Assembly (NCBI GenBank): GCA_963819855.1 | Contig: CAWFYC010000002.1 | Coordinates: 1-64,000 of the forward strand | Length of the DNA stretch: 64,000 nt | Direction: 5' to 3' | Source: JAMXLO01 sp963819855 | GTDB lineage: Bacteria; Pseudomonadota; Alphaproteobacteria; Acetobacterales; Acetobacteraceae | Shown here: in pieces, positions 1 to 8,001 of the stretch | Layout of the letters: every line of letters starts with the position of its first letter | Numbering within the stretch: the stretch's first letter is position 1 | Made by a program: the position numbers and the translations under genes | The notes under the pieces: generated by a model | Seen by the model: the letters and a program-made list of their open reading frames with translations, nothing else | Database searches by the model: none | Told to the model about the DNA's origin: nothing

Positions 1-6
1 AGATCA

Positions 7-46
7 CCGATAGAAATGTCACCCGCGTCCCCGATAGAGATGTCAC
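7..46. repeat. Left-end tandem transposase-binding repeats
   Basis: Two direct copies of a 16-bp motif (CCGATAGAAATGTCAC at 7-22 and CCGATAGAGATGTCAC at 31-46) are separated by 8 bases. They are mirrored by inverted copies at 1988-2028, which identifies them as IS ends. Confidence 0.8.
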
Positions 47-85
47 TGAGGCAAGCTGTCGTCGAGACGTTTGGGGTGGCGTGCG

Positions 86-1426
86 ATGACGGTGATGCAA
101 ATGAGCGAACGGGAGCTGGCCCGGCTTCGTGTGCTGATCGATCTGTCGGATCGTCGGGTGACGGTCGAGGCGGCGGGCACGTTGATGGGTGTGGGGCGAC
201 GCCAGGTCTATCGTCTGCGTCGCGCGTTTGTCGCTGCTGGGCCTGTCGCGCTGGCTTCGCGCAAGCGTGGCCGTGCCAGCAATCACCGCCACGGCGAGAC
301 ATTCCGCCGAACTGTTCTGGCCCTGGTGCGCGAGCATTACCCGGATTTCGGTCCGACGCTCGCGGCGGAGAAGCTGGCGGCACGGCATGGCGTGCGGCTG
401 GGCGTCGAGACCTTGCGCCAGTGGATGATGGCGGATGGGCTGTGGGTCGACCGCCGTCATCGTCTGCCCTCCCCGCACCAGCCTCGTCGACGGCGCGAGT
501 GCCTGGGCGAACTGGTGCAGATCGACGGATCGGAACATGCCTGGTTCGAGGATCGCGGCGCGATGTGCACGCTGCTGGCGTTCGTGGACGACGCCACGAG
601 CCGGCTGATGGCACTGCGGTTGGTCGCCTCGGAATCGGCGTTCGACTACTTCCGGACGACGCGCGCCTACCTGGAGACCCACGGCAAGCCGGTGGCGTTC
701 TACAGCGACAAGCACAACATCTTCCGGGTGAATAACGGCGAAGGTGGCGATCGTGTCACCCAGTTCGGCCGTGCGCTGGCGGCGCTGAATATCGACATCA
801 TCTGTGCCAACAGCCCGCAAGCCAAGGGCCGGGTGGAACGCGCGTTCGGCACCTTGCAGGACCGGCTGGTGAAGGAACTGCGGTTGGCGGGGATTGCCTC
901 GATCGAGGCGGCGAACACGTGGCTGCCCGGGTTCATCGCCGGTCACAATGATCGGTTTGGCCGCGACCCGGCGAATGCCAAGAACCTGCACCGACCGCTA
1001 TGCGCAGCGGACGACCTGGACGAGACCCTGGCCTGGCGCGAGGAGCGGACAGTGACGCAGAACCTCGCCCTGCACTACGACCGGATGATGCTGATCCTGG
1101 AACCGACACCGCTTGCGCGCAACCTGGCGCGGAAGAAGGTGGAGGTGGTGAACTATCCCGATGGACGGTTCGCCGTTCAGTTCGACGGCAAATCGCTGCC
1201 ATACCGGCTGTTTGACAAGATCCGCACGGTCGAGCGCGGTGCGATCGTCGACAACAAGCGGTTATCAGCGGTGCTGGCGATGGTGAAGGCACGGCAGGCG
1301 GACTACGAGCCGAAGCGCCAGCGTGGTCATGCCGCGCGGCAGCGGCCGCCGAACAACCTCAAAGCGCCTGGCCAGCCCTCCAAAGGGCGGCCACCACGCC
1401 ACGTCACTGCCGTTGCACTCGCCTGA
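86..1426 (+). CDS. ISNCY-family DDE transposase
   Basis: This 446-aa transposase cuts and joins the ends of the surrounding IS. The N-terminal 60 residues form a helix-turn-helix region (SERELARLRVL, then GVGRRQVYRLRR). A second winged-helix stretch follows, then an rve-type integrase core. Candidate DDE residues are Asp in LVQIDGSEHAW, Asp in AFYSDKHNIF and Glu in GRVERAFGTLQ. The length is normal for the ISNCY/IS1202-like group and the frame is open, so the enzyme looks intact. I chose the ATG at 86; a TTG 15 bases upstream is possible. The family call is from remembered motif layout and not from a search. Confidence 0.88.
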   Translation: MTVMQMSERELARLRVLIDLSDRRVTVEAAGTLMGVGRRQVYRLRRAFVAAGPVALASRKRGRASNHRHGETFRRTVLALVREHYPDFGPTLAAEKLAARHGVRLGVETLRQWMMADGLWVDRRHRLPSPHQPRRRRECLGELVQIDGSEHAWFEDRGAMCTLLAFVDDATSRLMALRLVASESAFDYFRTTRAYLETHGKPVAFYSDKHNIFRVNNGEGGDRVTQFGRALAALNIDIICANSPQAKGRVERAFGTLQDRLVKELRLAGIASIEAANTWLPGFIAGHNDRFGRDPANAKNLHRPLCAADDLDETLAWREERTVTQNLALHYDRMMLILEPTPLARNLARKKVEVVNYPDGRFAVQFDGKSLPYRLFDKIRTVERGAIVDNKRLSAVLAMVKARQADYEPKRQRGHAARQRPPNNLKAPGQPSKGRPPRHVTAVALA

Positions 1427-1486
1427 TGCGCAATGGAACCGGTTGTCCACTCCCCTTGGAATTTCGTCACGTAACGGAAAACCCAC

Positions 1487-1810
1487 ATGCCGAGCGGCCG
1501 CAAACCCGAAGGCGAGAGCCCGCTGAGTCATGCCGAACGGCAGGCCAGGTATCGGTCGCGCCATCATGGAACGCAGCCAGCTGCCGTGGTCCGTCCACGC
1601 AAGGCAGCGGACCGTCGCAGCCGTCCGCAGCGCTGGGACGCCGCGGTCGCCGAGCTGCTCACCCTGCAGGCCGACTACGCTGCTTGGCTGGAAGCATTGC
1701 CAGAGGCGCTGCAGGGCACGCCCGCCGCCGAAGCCTTGCACGCGGTCGTCGATCTCGATCTGGAGACGCTGGCCAACATCGAGCTGCCACGCGGATACGG
1801 TCGGGACTGA
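1487..1810 (+). CDS. IS-borne small basic passenger protein
   Basis: This 107-aa protein is encoded between the transposase and the right end of the IS. The N-terminus is basic (PSGRKPEG, then SHAERQARYRSRHH), a layout seen in small proteins that ride with ISNCY-type transposases. The middle is Arg-rich and the C-terminal half is predicted helical and acidic (TLQADYAAWLEALPEAL). No catalytic motif is visible. A DNA-binding accessory role in transposition is only an inference from position and charge. The gene starts 60 bases after the transposase stop, so cotranscription is likely. Confidence 0.6.
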   Translation: MPSGRKPEGESPLSHAERQARYRSRHHGTQPAAVVRPRKAADRRSRPQRWDAAVAELLTLQADYAAWLEALPEALQGTPAAEALHAVVDLDLETLANIELPRGYGRD

Positions 1811-1987
1811 CGACACGCAACGGATCGGACGGTCGCACGGCTCTGCGATGATGCTGGGCGCGAGCGGCGGCCTCAAGGGCTGCGCTGCGCGCACCGGCTG
1901 GCGCCGGCTGCGGCCCTTGACCCCGTCGCCCGCGCCCAGCCAGGGGGCAATGGTGCCACTTCGCTCAGGCCCCGTCCGTCCGCCGGA

Positions 1988-2028
1988 GTGACATATCTAT
2001 CGGGGAGAAATTGTGACTTCTCTATCGG
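1988..2028. repeat. Right-end tandem transposase-binding repeats (inverted)
   Basis: GTGACATATCTATCGG (1988-2003) and GTGACTTCTCTATCGG (2013-2028) are reverse complements of the left-end motifs. They have nearly the same internal spacing and mark the right end of the IS at about 2030. Confidence 0.78.
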
Positions 2029-2085
2029 GCACCGACAATTTTTCTGCCGTCCCGACAGCGCCAGCCAAGGTGAGGATTAACCCTC

Positions 2086-2745
2086 TCAACTTGGCGGCTT
2101 GGTGGCCGGCGACGAGAAGGGCTTGGTTGCATCGTTCACAAACATGACCAAGGCGCTTAGGTCGCTGCTACCGCTGCTGGACACCTGCATCGGCGTGTTA
2201 GGCGGGTGTCCGGGCATGGACTGACCAGCCGAGACACGGTGCACGCCGTCAGGCGTCTTCTGGGTGAGTTCGCCCCTCAGCACGTAAAAGGTTTCCGACC
2301 CCGGATGCGTGTGCACCGGGGTTTTAGCGCCAGGCGGGCCGCCAGACCGGACGACGCGCAAGAGGTATTCAGGAGCGGCAATCGAGGGCACAGGCCCCAC
2401 CTCAACCACTTTGCTACCGCCATGCGACGACCCGCCGGACGGCCCAAGCGTGAAGAGCCACGCCTTGCCATCGACTTCAGCGGCGAGTGCCGTAGGGCTA
2501 GCAACGGCTTGCGCCGCGGCGAGAGTTGGGAAAGTGTCGACGCGCCAGAACAACGGGCCGGGCGGTAGCTGTGCGACCTTCTTTTCTGCCACCGGCGTGA
2601 TATCGAATTTCTGCGCCTGGGCCGCTGTCGACAGCAGCAAACCCACTATCGCGGTTACGCATACGAGACGTGCGCATCGCAAAGCCAGCGAGGGAATCAA
2701 TTCGCCTCGTCCTTTTCTTCTGGAAAGGTGAACAATATCTAACAT
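2086..2745 (-). CDS. Exported cupin-domain protein
   Basis: This 219-aa protein has an N-terminal hydrophobic export segment at residues 25-44 (ending STAAQA, then QKFDI), so it should be periplasmic. The C-terminal half is a single cupin barrel. Its metal-ligand motif reads HTHPGSETFYVLRGEL, with the second cupin strand at GQSMPGHPPNTPMQV. The function is unknown; related small exported cupins are usually annotated only by fold. The ATG at 2745 leaves about 20 residues before the hydrophobic segment, so a later internal start is possible. The gene faces the IS right end and has no operon partner. Confidence 0.75.
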   Translation of the reverse strand: MLDIVHLSRRKGRGELIPSLALRCARLVCVTAIVGLLLSTAAQAQKFDITPVAEKKVAQLPPGPLFWRVDTFPTLAAAQAVASPTALAAEVDGKAWLFTLGPSGGSSHGGSKVVEVGPVPSIAAPEYLLRVVRSGGPPGAKTPVHTHPGSETFYVLRGELTQKTPDGVHRVSAGQSMPGHPPNTPMQVSSSGSSDLSALVMFVNDATKPFSSPATKPPS

Positions 2746-3192
2746 TGGAGCCTATGCCTGACGACTTAAAATATTTTCATCCGTCCTCCCGGCGTCACAA
2801 TTTGCCGACCGCATTTGCAAATCTCAAAACTTCCGGACGTGTCCCCTCTGCTGCGCTGCGCCGGAGCCACGCCCTTCGCCATGGCTACAGGCCTGTCTCC
2901 GCCCATCGGGTGACGCTCGCTGACGTGCTTTTCCCGCCTGCCGGCGGACGCCTGTTTCCCCAGCTGCTGCTTAAGGGCGCTCCCCTCGCGCTCTGCAAGG
3001 GTCTTCTGCCGTAAAAGCAGTGAATATTGTGACATTTTGTATCATTGCTGGTCTGTAACCCCACGGTCCTCTTTGTTGAGGTAAAGTGCGCGTAACTTAT
3101 CTGTAAATGCGTAGAGGCGGATAGCCTAGACCGGTGTGTAGACCGCGCGGGCAGGTCAATGGCGCGCCAAAAGGCCGATTCCGAGGGGAGGA
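2746..3192. other. Intergenic region between divergent genes
   Basis: These 447 bases separate the divergent cupin and binding-protein genes. An 89-codon minus-strand reading frame (2766-3035) is rich in Arg and Gln and resembles no family I recognise, so I do not call it. The last 100 bases before 3193 are more AT-rich and probably hold the promoter of the downstream gene. I cannot assign -35 and -10 boxes with confidence. Confidence 0.4.
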
Positions 3193-3957
3193 ATGAAACA
3201 ATTCAGCATATTGGTTGTGGTGGCCGGCGCACTGATTAGTTCGACTGCGTGGGGACAGCAACCGTTGAAGGCAGCGGGGCAAGACGCGAAGCCGTGGGTT
3301 CTCCACGACCAGAACGAGTTGTCGGGCGTGGCTGTCGATCTGACACGCGCAATAAGCAAGCAAATCGGTGTTCCCATCGAGTACCAGCCGATGGTCTTCG
3401 CAGACCTCATCCCGGCGGTCGACAGCGGTGAGATTGACGTAATCGCGACGAATATGGCGATCACTCCGGAGCGGGAGCAAAAAGTTGACTTTAGCAGGCC
3501 ATACTACAATGCACTGCCTGAAGCCCTGGTCGTACAATCGAGTGACGTAACACCTTACCGTACGCTTGCAGACCTGAAAGGCCTGCCCGTGGGCGCGCAG
3601 AAGGGAAGCATCCAACTGGCCTTACTCCAAAGAATTGGTGGTTTCTCCGAGATCAAAATCTACGGCACCCAGAAGGACGCCTGGGAGGCCGTAGCATCGG
3701 GACAGATAAAGGCGACCATCACACCGGGCGTCGAGACGCGATACGCGGCCAAAACAGGTGACCTACCTCATGGGGCACGGGTAGTCGACACGTATCAGTC
3801 TGCGTCTCCAAAGCCCAGGGCTGCACTAGCGGTCCGGAAGGGAAACCATGAATTGCTCGGAAAGATAAACGCCGCGCTTGCCACGCTGGAAGCTGATGGG
3901 ACGTTGAAGTCAATCTTCAACAAGTATGGCTTAGACGATTGGGCACCACCGAAATAA
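3193..3957 (+). CDS. Family 3 ABC-transporter substrate-binding protein
   Basis: This 254-aa periplasmic solute-binding protein is of the amino-acid type (SBP_bac_3). The signal peptide covers residues 1-21 (ISSTAWG, then QQPLK). Family hallmarks are the segment GVAVDLTRAISKQIGV, then EIDVIATNMAITPEREQKVDFSRPYY in pieces, and a C-terminal end reading LEADGTLKSIFNKYG. A strong Shine-Dalgarno sequence (GAGGGGAGGA) precedes the ATG. No permease or ATPase gene is adjacent, so this is an orphan binding protein. The ligand cannot be told from sequence; an amino acid or similar small organic acid is the family expectation. Confidence 0.87.
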   Translation: MKQFSILVVVAGALISSTAWGQQPLKAAGQDAKPWVLHDQNELSGVAVDLTRAISKQIGVPIEYQPMVFADLIPAVDSGEIDVIATNMAITPEREQKVDFSRPYYNALPEALVVQSSDVTPYRTLADLKGLPVGAQKGSIQLALLQRIGGFSEIKIYGTQKDAWEAVASGQIKATITPGVETRYAAKTGDLPHGARVVDTYQSASPKPRAALAVRKGNHELLGKINAALATLEADGTLKSIFNKYGLDDWAPPK

Positions 3958-3986
3958 AAGGGAGCACGTCACTCGCCGCGTCCGCC

Positions 3987-4013
3987 AGCACCGCAAACCG
4001 CCGTGGTGCTTTT
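3987..4013 (+). terminator. Possible terminator after the family 3 binding protein
   Basis: AGCACC (3987-3992) pairs with GGTGCT (4005-4010), followed directly by TTT. The stem is short, so this is a weak candidate. Confidence 0.35.
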
Positions 4014-4091
4014 CGCGGTAACTCCATGAACCGTCAAACGGCGGCGGCCTGAAACCTGTAGAAATCGCTTTAGCTCTGGGAGGGAGGCATC

Positions 4092-5045
4092 ATGAACATG
4101 CTCATTTCTCGACGATTGGTAGCGGGCGGCCTTGGGTTTGTCGGTGTAGGTCTCGCCCGACGCTACGCGCAGGCAGCGCCGACCGAGTTCCATGTCGGCT
4201 ACCAGAAAGCTGGCTTGCTCAGCGTTGCCAAGGAGCAGGGTGTATTTGAACGGCGGTTGAAGTCGGTGGGTGTAGAAAGGGTGAAATGGTCGGAGTTCGA
4301 GGTCGGGCCGCCGATGATGGACGCGATCAGTGCAGGTGCCATCGACTTCGGGTGGGTTGGCGATGCGCCCGCCATTATTGCGCAGTCGGCAGGCGCTAAG
4401 CTTGTTTATGTGGCATGCATGCCCGCATCGCAGCATGGATTGTTGGTGGTGGAAGGATCTGCCATCCGCTCCCTGGCGGATATTAAGAGAAAGAAGGTCG
4501 CGTTTGCTCGCGGCAGCAGCGCACAAAACATCATGCTACGCCTGCTCGCCAAGGCGAGCCTTAGCTATGGCAACATCGTGCCGGTTTATCTTTTGCCGGC
4601 GGATGCCTCGGCGGCCCTCTTGCGCGGCGACGTCGACGCGTGGGTTATCTGGGACCCATTATTTGCGCTAGCGGAGCATCGTCAAAAGGTGCGCGCGATC
4701 GCCACCACGAAAGATATCGTGAACGGTAATTCCGTCTACGTGGCCAATCCCGATTTCCTCGCGAAATATCCCAAAGTCCTCGCTGCGGTAGTTGACGAAG
4801 TGACAAAATTAACCGAATGGGGGGCGCAGAATCGGGACAAGTTTTCTGAAGTCACTTCGACTGCCACCGGTATCGAGCTCGACGCGGTACGGACTGCCGT
4901 TGGCCGCACCGACCTGGTTGTGGGACCCGTTACGCCCACGGTCATTGCTCAGCTGCAGGAAACTGCCGACGCTTTCCTCAAAGTCGGAGTCATTTCCAAG
5001 CCCATTGTCATTCACGACGCCGTCTGGTCCCTGCCCACCGGCTGA
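4092..5045 (+). CDS. SsuA/NMT1-like ABC-transporter substrate-binding protein
   Basis: This 317-aa binding protein resembles the aliphatic sulfonate (SsuA) group. The N-terminus has a Tat-like twin Arg (SRRLVAGGLGF) and a cleavage-like site near residue 28 (YAQAAP). Characteristic blocks are FHVGYQKAGLL, IDFGWVGDAPAI, KVAFARGSSAQNIM and DVDAWVIWDP, which match the sulfonate/taurine/nitrate fold. The start follows GGGAGGGAGG. No SsuB or SsuC gene lies next to it, so it must use a transporter encoded elsewhere or be a remnant. The substrate may be a sulfonate, but that is inferred only from family similarity. Confidence 0.85.
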   Translation: MNMLISRRLVAGGLGFVGVGLARRYAQAAPTEFHVGYQKAGLLSVAKEQGVFERRLKSVGVERVKWSEFEVGPPMMDAISAGAIDFGWVGDAPAIIAQSAGAKLVYVACMPASQHGLLVVEGSAIRSLADIKRKKVAFARGSSAQNIMLRLLAKASLSYGNIVPVYLLPADASAALLRGDVDAWVIWDPLFALAEHRQKVRAIATTKDIVNGNSVYVANPDFLAKYPKVLAAVVDEVTKLTEWGAQNRDKFSEVTSTATGIELDAVRTAVGRTDLVVGPVTPTVIAQLQETADAFLKVGVISKPIVIHDAVWSLPTG

Positions 5046-5316
5046 CCAGGACCATTGGGTGCGAGCGGGCAGGAACTTCCGCTTCGGGTCAGTTTCGGAA
5101 GATCGTGACCACTCGAATGTCCGCTCACCACCCCTTGCGGTCATCGAGCAGGGCCGTTGATATTATACCGATCAGCACGGCAAAACGAATGACTTACCGC
5201 ACCCTGCGCCAGGCATGACAGCGGTGGCACCGATGCCACGACCGCACCGAAGCTCGGTCTGCGCTTGGTACTACCTCTCCGCACGCAGCGCCGCTCCCGC
5301 AAACCAAGACATTACT

Positions 5317-5343
5317 CGGCGGCGGCGGCGGCGGCGGCGGCGG
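5317..5343. repeat. (CGG)9 trinucleotide microsatellite
   Basis: Nine perfect CGG units lie immediately upstream of a promoter-like segment. Such a run can change length by slippage and is also a common site of base-calling error. Confidence 0.9.
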
Positions 5344-5353
5344 AATATATTCC

Positions 5354-5390
5354 TTGACATCCGCCGCCCGTTGGTGTTCTTGTTACGTTC
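5354..5390 (+). promoter_or_regulatory. Promoter with candidate LexA (SOS) box GTTC-N7-GTTC
   Basis: A consensus -35 box TTGACA lies at 5354-5359. About 17 bases downstream, the direct repeat GTTC TTGTTAC GTTC (5376-5390) matches the published alphaproteobacterial LexA operator, GTTCN7GTTC. The box would cover the -10 region and transcription start, the usual position for repression. It ends exactly one base before the ATG at 5391, so the transcript would be leaderless or nearly so. The match is seen directly; control by LexA is inferred. Confidence 0.6.
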
Positions 5391-6017
5391 ATGTCCGCCG
5401 CGGCCCAAGCCTCAGTCCCAACCACCCAGCCCAGCCGCAGCGCGCGCCTGCTCGACCTGCTCCGCAAGCTGATCGGCTACGGCCGCGAACTCGCCGCCAC
5501 CATCCGGCAGCAAACCGCCACCGACCCCTACTTCGTTAAAGCCCGTTTCAACACCATCGATCTCGCAGTGATCCTCGCGCGCATCGCCCGCGGCCTGCTC
5601 CTCGCCGAAGCGCTCGAGGCGCGAGTACTCCGCAGCGCTGCCCAGCTCGACGCGGAACCTAAGCCCGGCAGGGCTCGAGCGGCACCCAGGGCGCCTGCCG
5701 TCCCTCGGGTTGCCGCCGAGACCGATCCGCGGCTCGCACACCTGCCCACCGCCGAGCAGATCGCCGCCGAGGCCCGCCGCCGGCCGATCGGTGCCGTCAT
5801 CGTCGATATCTGCCGCGATCTCGGCATCACCGGGAGCCATCCGCTGTGGCGGGAGGTGCAATGGGCCATCATCAAGCACCGCGGCAGCCTTGTCCGCCTG
5901 GTGATGGCCATCCTCGGCCGGCCATTCCCCACGCCTGCCCGGTCCGCGTCCGCAGCCAGCCCGGCCGGGCCACCGAACGCGCGGTTCGAGGCACCAGGCG
6001 GCACCGGGCCGCCCTGA
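5391..6017 (+). CDS. Hypothetical protein, possibly SOS-controlled
   Basis: This 208-aa soluble protein has no enzyme motif I recognise. Residues 17-85 form a helical block (ARLLDLLRKLIGYGREL, then DLAVILARIARGLLLAEAL). A Pro/Ala/Arg-rich linker follows at about 90-115. A second conserved-looking block has the motif CRDLGI near residue 144 and WREVQWAIIKH. The tail is Pro-rich and low in complexity. The layout recalls a family of lineage-specific hypotheticals in Acetobacteraceae. The start codon has no Shine-Dalgarno sequence, because a promoter/LexA-like box directly abuts it. The function is unknown. Confidence 0.65.
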   Translation: MSAAAQASVPTTQPSRSARLLDLLRKLIGYGRELAATIRQQTATDPYFVKARFNTIDLAVILARIARGLLLAEALEARVLRSAAQLDAEPKPGRARAAPRAPAVPRVAAETDPRLAHLPTAEQIAAEARRRPIGAVIVDICRDLGITGSHPLWREVQWAIIKHRGSLVRLVMAILGRPFPTPARSASAASPAGPPNARFEAPGGTGPP

Positions 6018-6023
6018 ACTTTA

Positions 6024-6040
6024 CTCGGGCTTGACCCGAG
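6024..6040 (+). terminator. Hairpin after the hypothetical gene
   Basis: CTCGGG (6024-6029) and CCCGAG (6035-6040) form a 6-bp stem with loop CTTGA, seven bases after the stop codon. There is no T-tract, so it may be a repeat-type hairpin and not an intrinsic terminator. Confidence 0.35.
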
Positions 6041-6227
6041 GGCTGCCACTCGAAGATCGCGGCGTCACACGCGGGGCCAGCCATGGCCGGCCCCGTCGCG
6101 CCGATTCGTCCAATGCCAACCGTCGAAAGGCCGAGATTGCTTCCGCTTCGCAAGCCGTGGATGGCCGGCCAAGACGGTGGGCGGACCGACTACTCGATTG
6201 CTTCGCTGCGCCCGCAATGACAGCCCG

Positions 6228-7058
6228 TCATATCGGCACATCACCCTTCAGCATGATCCGGTACAGATACCGCACCTGCCCCATATCGTAGTCGCCGTTC
6301 GCCTTGTGCAGCAGGCATCGGTTGTCCCACATCACCATGTCGCCCTGACGCCACTGGTGGCGGTACTCGTACTGCGGCTGCCTTGCGTGCGCCAGCAGGT
6401 CATCGAGCAACGACAGCGCCTCGCTCTCCGCCATCCCGGCGATGCCCTCGATGCGGATCGGATTGAGGTAGATCGCCTTGCGTCCGCTCTCCGGATGGGT
6501 CCGCACCAGCGGATGCAGCACCGCATCCGGTACCCGTTGTCGCGCCGTCTCGGTCAGCGCCATCAGCTTCCGCTCGCTGTGACGGCTCTGGTACACGTGC
6601 ATCGCACACAGTCCGTCGATCCGTTGCCGCATCGTCGTGGGCAAATCCTGATACGCAAGTTGCATGTTGACGAACTGCGTATCGCCGCCGTGATCGGGCA
6701 GTTGCACCGCATGCAGCACCGTCGCCTTCGGCGGTTCGGCAGCATTCGAGTGGTCCGTGTGATAACCTTCGCCCGGGATGTAGCGCTTGCCGTCAGGATA
6801 GGAATCCTGATTTGAGATGTAGTGGATCTGCGGGCACTCCGGCAGCGCGAAGCGTGTGTTGTGCTGTGGAAACACGTCGCCAAACAACTGGACCGCGTCG
6901 AACAATTGCCGCGGCGACAGACGTTGGTCGCGAAACACCAGCACCGAATGGTTAACGAACGCGCGGTTCAGTCGTTCCCGCAGCGCCGCGCCCACCGGTT
7001 GCGTCAGGTCGACGCCGCGGACCTCGGCGCCGGTATGCTGGGAGAGGGGTGTAATCAT
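6228..7058 (-). CDS. TauD/TfdA-family Fe(II)/2-oxoglutarate dioxygenase
   Basis: This 276-aa cytoplasmic enzyme is of the taurine dioxygenase family, which uses Fe(II), O2 and 2-oxoglutarate to hydroxylate small acids. Iron ligands are visible as His100-x-Asp102 (GEGYHTDHSN) and a distal His at about 251 (NRCLLHKANGDY). The 2-oxoglutarate-binding Arg lies about 12-16 residues later in VRYLYR. The length is standard. I chose the ATG at 7058 because similarity begins at ITPLSQHTGAEVRGVDL. Longer upstream in-frame codons are Ala/Ser-rich and antisense to the phasin gene. It is divergent from phasin. The substrate is not determinable. Confidence 0.88.
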   Translation of the reverse strand: MITPLSQHTGAEVRGVDLTQPVGAALRERLNRAFVNHSVLVFRDQRLSPRQLFDAVQLFGDVFPQHNTRFALPECPQIHYISNQDSYPDGKRYIPGEGYHTDHSNAAEPPKATVLHAVQLPDHGGDTQFVNMQLAYQDLPTTMRQRIDGLCAMHVYQSRHSERKLMALTETARQRVPDAVLHPLVRTHPESGRKAIYLNPIRIEGIAGMAESEALSLLDDLLAHARQPQYEYRHQWRQGDMVMWDNRCLLHKANGDYDMGQVRYLYRIMLKGDVPI

Positions 7059-7125
7059 CGCCGCAGATTGCGCAGGAAGCCGCCGGCGCGCAACCTGATC
7101 CACCCAGCAGGGAAAGGACGTAGCC

Positions 7126-7551
7126 ATGGCAAGCGGTCCGCAGTTCAGCACGGACTTCACCAAGTTCTTCGCCGACATGAAGCTCCCGGCACTGCCGGAC
7201 ATGGAGATTTTCGTGGCGGCGAGCCGCAAGAATCTGGAGACGCTGTCCGCGGCCAATCGCATCGCGCTGGAAGGCGCGCAGGCGGTGGCACGACGGCACA
7301 TGGAGATTGTGCAGAGCAGCATGGCCGAGCTGACCGAGGCGATGCAGGCGCTTGCGGCTGCCGACGCGCCACAGGCAAAGGCCGCCAAGCAGGCGGAACT
7401 GCTGAAGCATGCCTATCAGCACGCGGTGACGCACATGAAGGAGCTCAGCGACCTGATCCAGCAGTCCAACGCGGAAGCCTTGTCCTTGATCAACCAACGC
7501 TTCGTGGAGGCGATGGACGAAGTGAAGGCATTGGCGGAAAAGGCGAAGTGA
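7126..7551 (+). CDS. Phasin family protein
   Basis: This 141-aa, Ala- and Gln-rich, almost wholly helical protein fits the phasin (PhaP-like) family that coats polyhydroxyalkanoate granules. The core reads EIFVAASRKNLETLSAANRIALEGAQAV in pieces, then RRHMEIVQSSMAELTEAM, the typical amphipathic helix pattern. There is no signal peptide or membrane segment. AGGA lies ten bases before the ATG. It diverges from the dioxygenase across 67 bases. No PHA synthase gene is in the window, so granule association rests on family membership. Confidence 0.88.
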   Translation: MASGPQFSTDFTKFFADMKLPALPDMEIFVAASRKNLETLSAANRIALEGAQAVARRHMEIVQSSMAELTEAMQALAAADAPQAKAAKQAELLKHAYQHAVTHMKELSDLIQQSNAEALSLINQRFVEAMDEVKALAEKAK

Positions 7552-7683
7552 GGATCCTGCGCGTATGCGCCGCTGACCGTCCGCTCCGACATACCATGGC
7601 ATTACGCGATCACGCGTTCCGCTGAAACCATTTGCTAATGCCTTTACTGGCATGGTCGCTGCACACAGGGCGATCCATGGCAG

Positions 7684-7968
7684 ATGGTTGACCGGATTGA
7701 AAATGAGCAACCGCCGTTCGAAATCGTCAGGCTGATTGATCGGCGGCGGCCGGGACGGGTGGAGTACCAGAATCCTGACCTGGTAGATCTGCTGCGCGAT
7801 GAGGCCCATGCCGACACAGTGCCTGATCAGTCCATTGGGAATCTCGCCGATGTGGCGACGGGCATCGAGGAGGATGCGTTGGCCGCTGCCCGCGGAGTAG
7901 GGACCGGCATGCTGGTGGGCGCCTGCATTTGGACGATCGCGGGTTTCGGCCTGTGGCTGCTGTTCTGA
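7684..7968 (+). CDS. Small hypothetical protein with one C-terminal membrane helix
   Basis: This 94-aa reading frame is hydrophilic and acidic for 70 residues (RIENEQPPFEIV, then NPDLVDLLRDEAHAD). It ends in one strong hydrophobic segment (GTGMLVGACIWTIAGFGLWLLF), predicting a tail-anchored inner-membrane protein. No family is recognised and the Shine-Dalgarno region is weak. The clear amphipathic/transmembrane division and the isolated position favour a real gene. Confidence 0.5.
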   Translation: MVDRIENEQPPFEIVRLIDRRRPGRVEYQNPDLVDLLRDEAHADTVPDQSIGNLADVATGIEEDALAAARGVGTGMLVGACIWTIAGFGLWLLF

Positions 7969-8001
7969 TTTTGGTCGCCGGTTCCGGCTACCGGATATCC
8001 G

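Larger units (their letters stand above)
1..2030 (+). mobile_element. ISNCY-type insertion sequence with doubled terminal repeats
   Basis: The element carries a DDE transposase and a small passenger gene, both on the plus strand. Each end has two copies of a 16-bp motif of the form CCGATAGANATGTCAC. On the left they lie at 7-22 and 31-46. On the right, inverted, they lie at 1988-2003 and 2013-2028, with single-base differences. The 24-25 bp spacing is alike at both ends, which fits paired transposase-binding sites. The left tip may lie at or just before base 1, so the outer boundary and any target duplication cannot be fixed. Confidence 0.8.
5046..5390. other. Intergenic region with CGG repeat, palindrome and promoter/operator
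   Basis: The first 270 bases hold no gene that I can support. The last 75 bases are organised: a (CGG)9 run at 5317-5343, a 12-bp palindrome GGAATATATTCC at 5342-5353, TTGACA at 5354-5359, and GTTC-N7-GTTC at 5376-5390 touching the ATG at 5391. Confidence 0.6.

Noticed and set aside
2766..3035. An 89-codon minus-strand frame upstream of the cupin gene
   Set aside because: Composition is Arg/Gln-rich without a domain or good ribosome site; it could be a remnant but cannot be supported.
7058..7388. A longer N-terminus for the TauD-like gene
   Set aside because: The extra 110 codons run antisense through the phasin gene and are Ala/Ser/Cys-rich, so the ATG at 7058 is preferred.
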